Of a stretch of 64,000 bases of DNA, positions 63,619 through 64,000 are shown in pieces. The notes beneath the pieces are model-generated. The model was not told where the DNA came from and did not search any database. It was given only the letters and a program-made list of their open reading frames with translations. Each line of letters starts with the position of its first letter. Position 1 is the first letter of the stretch. The translations under genes and the position numbers were made by a program. This stretch comes from Pseudomonas putida. Its GTDB lineage: Bacteria; Pseudomonadota; Gammaproteobacteria; Pseudomonadales; Pseudomonadaceae. Location of the stretch: assembly GCF_028682455.1 (NCBI RefSeq), contig NZ_JANHLD010000003.1, positions 1 through 64,000 of the forward strand. Direction: 5' to 3'.

Positions 63619-63918
63619 CTAGAGGTACTTGGTGATTTGCTTGAAAGCTTCCAGTGGTGCGCGCTCGCCATTGCCTAGCGCCGAAACGGTATCCTCCAGG
63701 CAGTGATCAATGTGATCCTGGATGAGCGTACGTTTGGCCTGGCAAACTGCTTTTTCAACCGCATGCAGCTGCTGGGCGATGTCCACGCACTCACGACCCT
63801 CTTCGATCATGGTGATGATGCCGCGTAAATGCCCATCCGCCCGTTTGAGACGTTTGATGATCGCCTCATGACTTTGGTGGGTGTGGGGATGGCTGTGTTC
63901 GTGTTCGTGCTCACTCAT
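63619..63918 (-). CDS. Metal-sensing repressor of the CsoR/RcnR/InrS family
   Basis: A 99-residue all-helical repressor. A His-rich N terminus (SEHEHEHSHPHTHQSH) is followed by the family core IIKRLKRADGHLRGIITMIE. The metal ligands read as C44 (RECVD), H69 and C73 (QDHIDHC), with H12 at the position of the N-terminal His of RcnR and InrS. That is a His-Cys-His-Cys set, as in cyanobacterial InrS for nickel, and not the His-Cys-His-His of E. coli RcnR. Start at MSEHEHEH. It should repress itself and the rcnA-like gene until nickel or cobalt binds. Confidence 0.9.
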   Translation of the reverse strand: MSEHEHEHSHPHTHQSHEAIIKRLKRADGHLRGIITMIEEGRECVDIAQQLHAVEKAVCQAKRTLIQDHIDHCLEDTVSALGNGERAPLEAFKQITKYL

Positions 63919-63958
63919 GACTTGAGCCTCAGGCCTCAATGAATTACGCTGGCATCCT

Positions 63959-63975
63959 ATCCCCCCCAGGGGGAT
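63959..63975. promoter_or_regulatory. Operator of the nickel/cobalt repressor
   Basis: ATCCCCCCCAGGGGGAT, a G/C tract with inverted AT-flanked arms, 40 bases before the repressor start. CsoR/RcnR-type repressors bind such G-tract palindromes. Confidence 0.75.
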
Positions 63976-64000
63976 GCGGTCAAACGCGTAAAAGCCCTAT

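Overview
The window is a piece of a Pseudomonas chromosome, most like the P. putida group. The evidence is the gene order trpE-gph-rpe / polyamine-type ABC transporter / murU-amgK / lptD-surA-pdxA-rsmA-apaG-apaH / glpE / prkA-yeaH-spoVR / cca / folK-folB / plsY / tsaD / rpsU-dnaG-rpoD, the high-GC coding bias, and REP palindromes of the GCGGGGCAAGCCCGC type. This conserved backbone runs from about 4.5 to 44.0 kb and is bordered by accessory DNA on both sides.

Left accessory end (1-4.2 kb): the 3' part of a thymidine phosphorylase gene, a LysR regulator, an XRE regulator facing a LysR effector domain that lacks a DNA-binding domain, and a P4-type tyrosine integrase lying next to the end of trpE. 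This looks like the edge of an integrated element whose body lies left of the window.

Backbone (4.5-44.0 kb): tryptophan synthesis (trpE), phosphoglycolate salvage (gph), pentose phosphate pathway (rpe), a four-gene ABC importer next to a sensor kinase/response regulator pair whose sensor has a binding-protein-like domain, peptidoglycan recycling (murU, amgK), outer-membrane assembly (lptD, surA), B6 synthesis, rRNA methylation, Ap4A hydrolysis, the PrkA/YeaH/SpoVR stress set, tRNA CCA addition, folate synthesis, phospholipid acylation, tRNA t6A modification, the rpsU-dnaG-rpoD macromolecular synthesis operon, and a large GGDEF/EAL protein.

Right accessory region (44.09 kb to the window end): downstream of rpoD a tRNA gene with CAT anticodon (probably tRNA-Ile2, the AUA reader) is cut after its T-loop TTC by foreign DNA. 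That DNA brings a complete tRNA gene, also with CAT anticodon, and then a tightly overlapping five-gene operon: two tyrosine-recombinase-like proteins of 471 and 1078 aa, two small coiled-coil proteins and a RecD2-like helicase. The first three resemble the Gamma-Mobile-Trio (GmtY/GmtZ/GmtX) module that marks cargo-bearing islands. Uncharacterised cargo follows (52.4-55.3 kb), with two imperfect repeats flanking a membrane-protein gene and a regulator gene. Next is a metabolic block (LysR, DctA-type transporter, TtdAB tartrate dehydratase, oxaloacetate decarboxylase) that would turn tartrate into pyruvate. The end is a nickel/cobalt efflux block (TraX-like, broken YqaA, RcnA-type exporter, RcnR/InrS-type repressor with its operator), with gene fragments at the joint between the two blocks. 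I do not see the missing 3' half of the cut tRNA before the window end, so the island may extend beyond it.

The most interesting point is the pairing of a cut, probably essential tRNA gene with an island-encoded tRNA of the same anticodon beside a recombinase/helicase operon. All family assignments are from reading motifs and from memory; no search was run.
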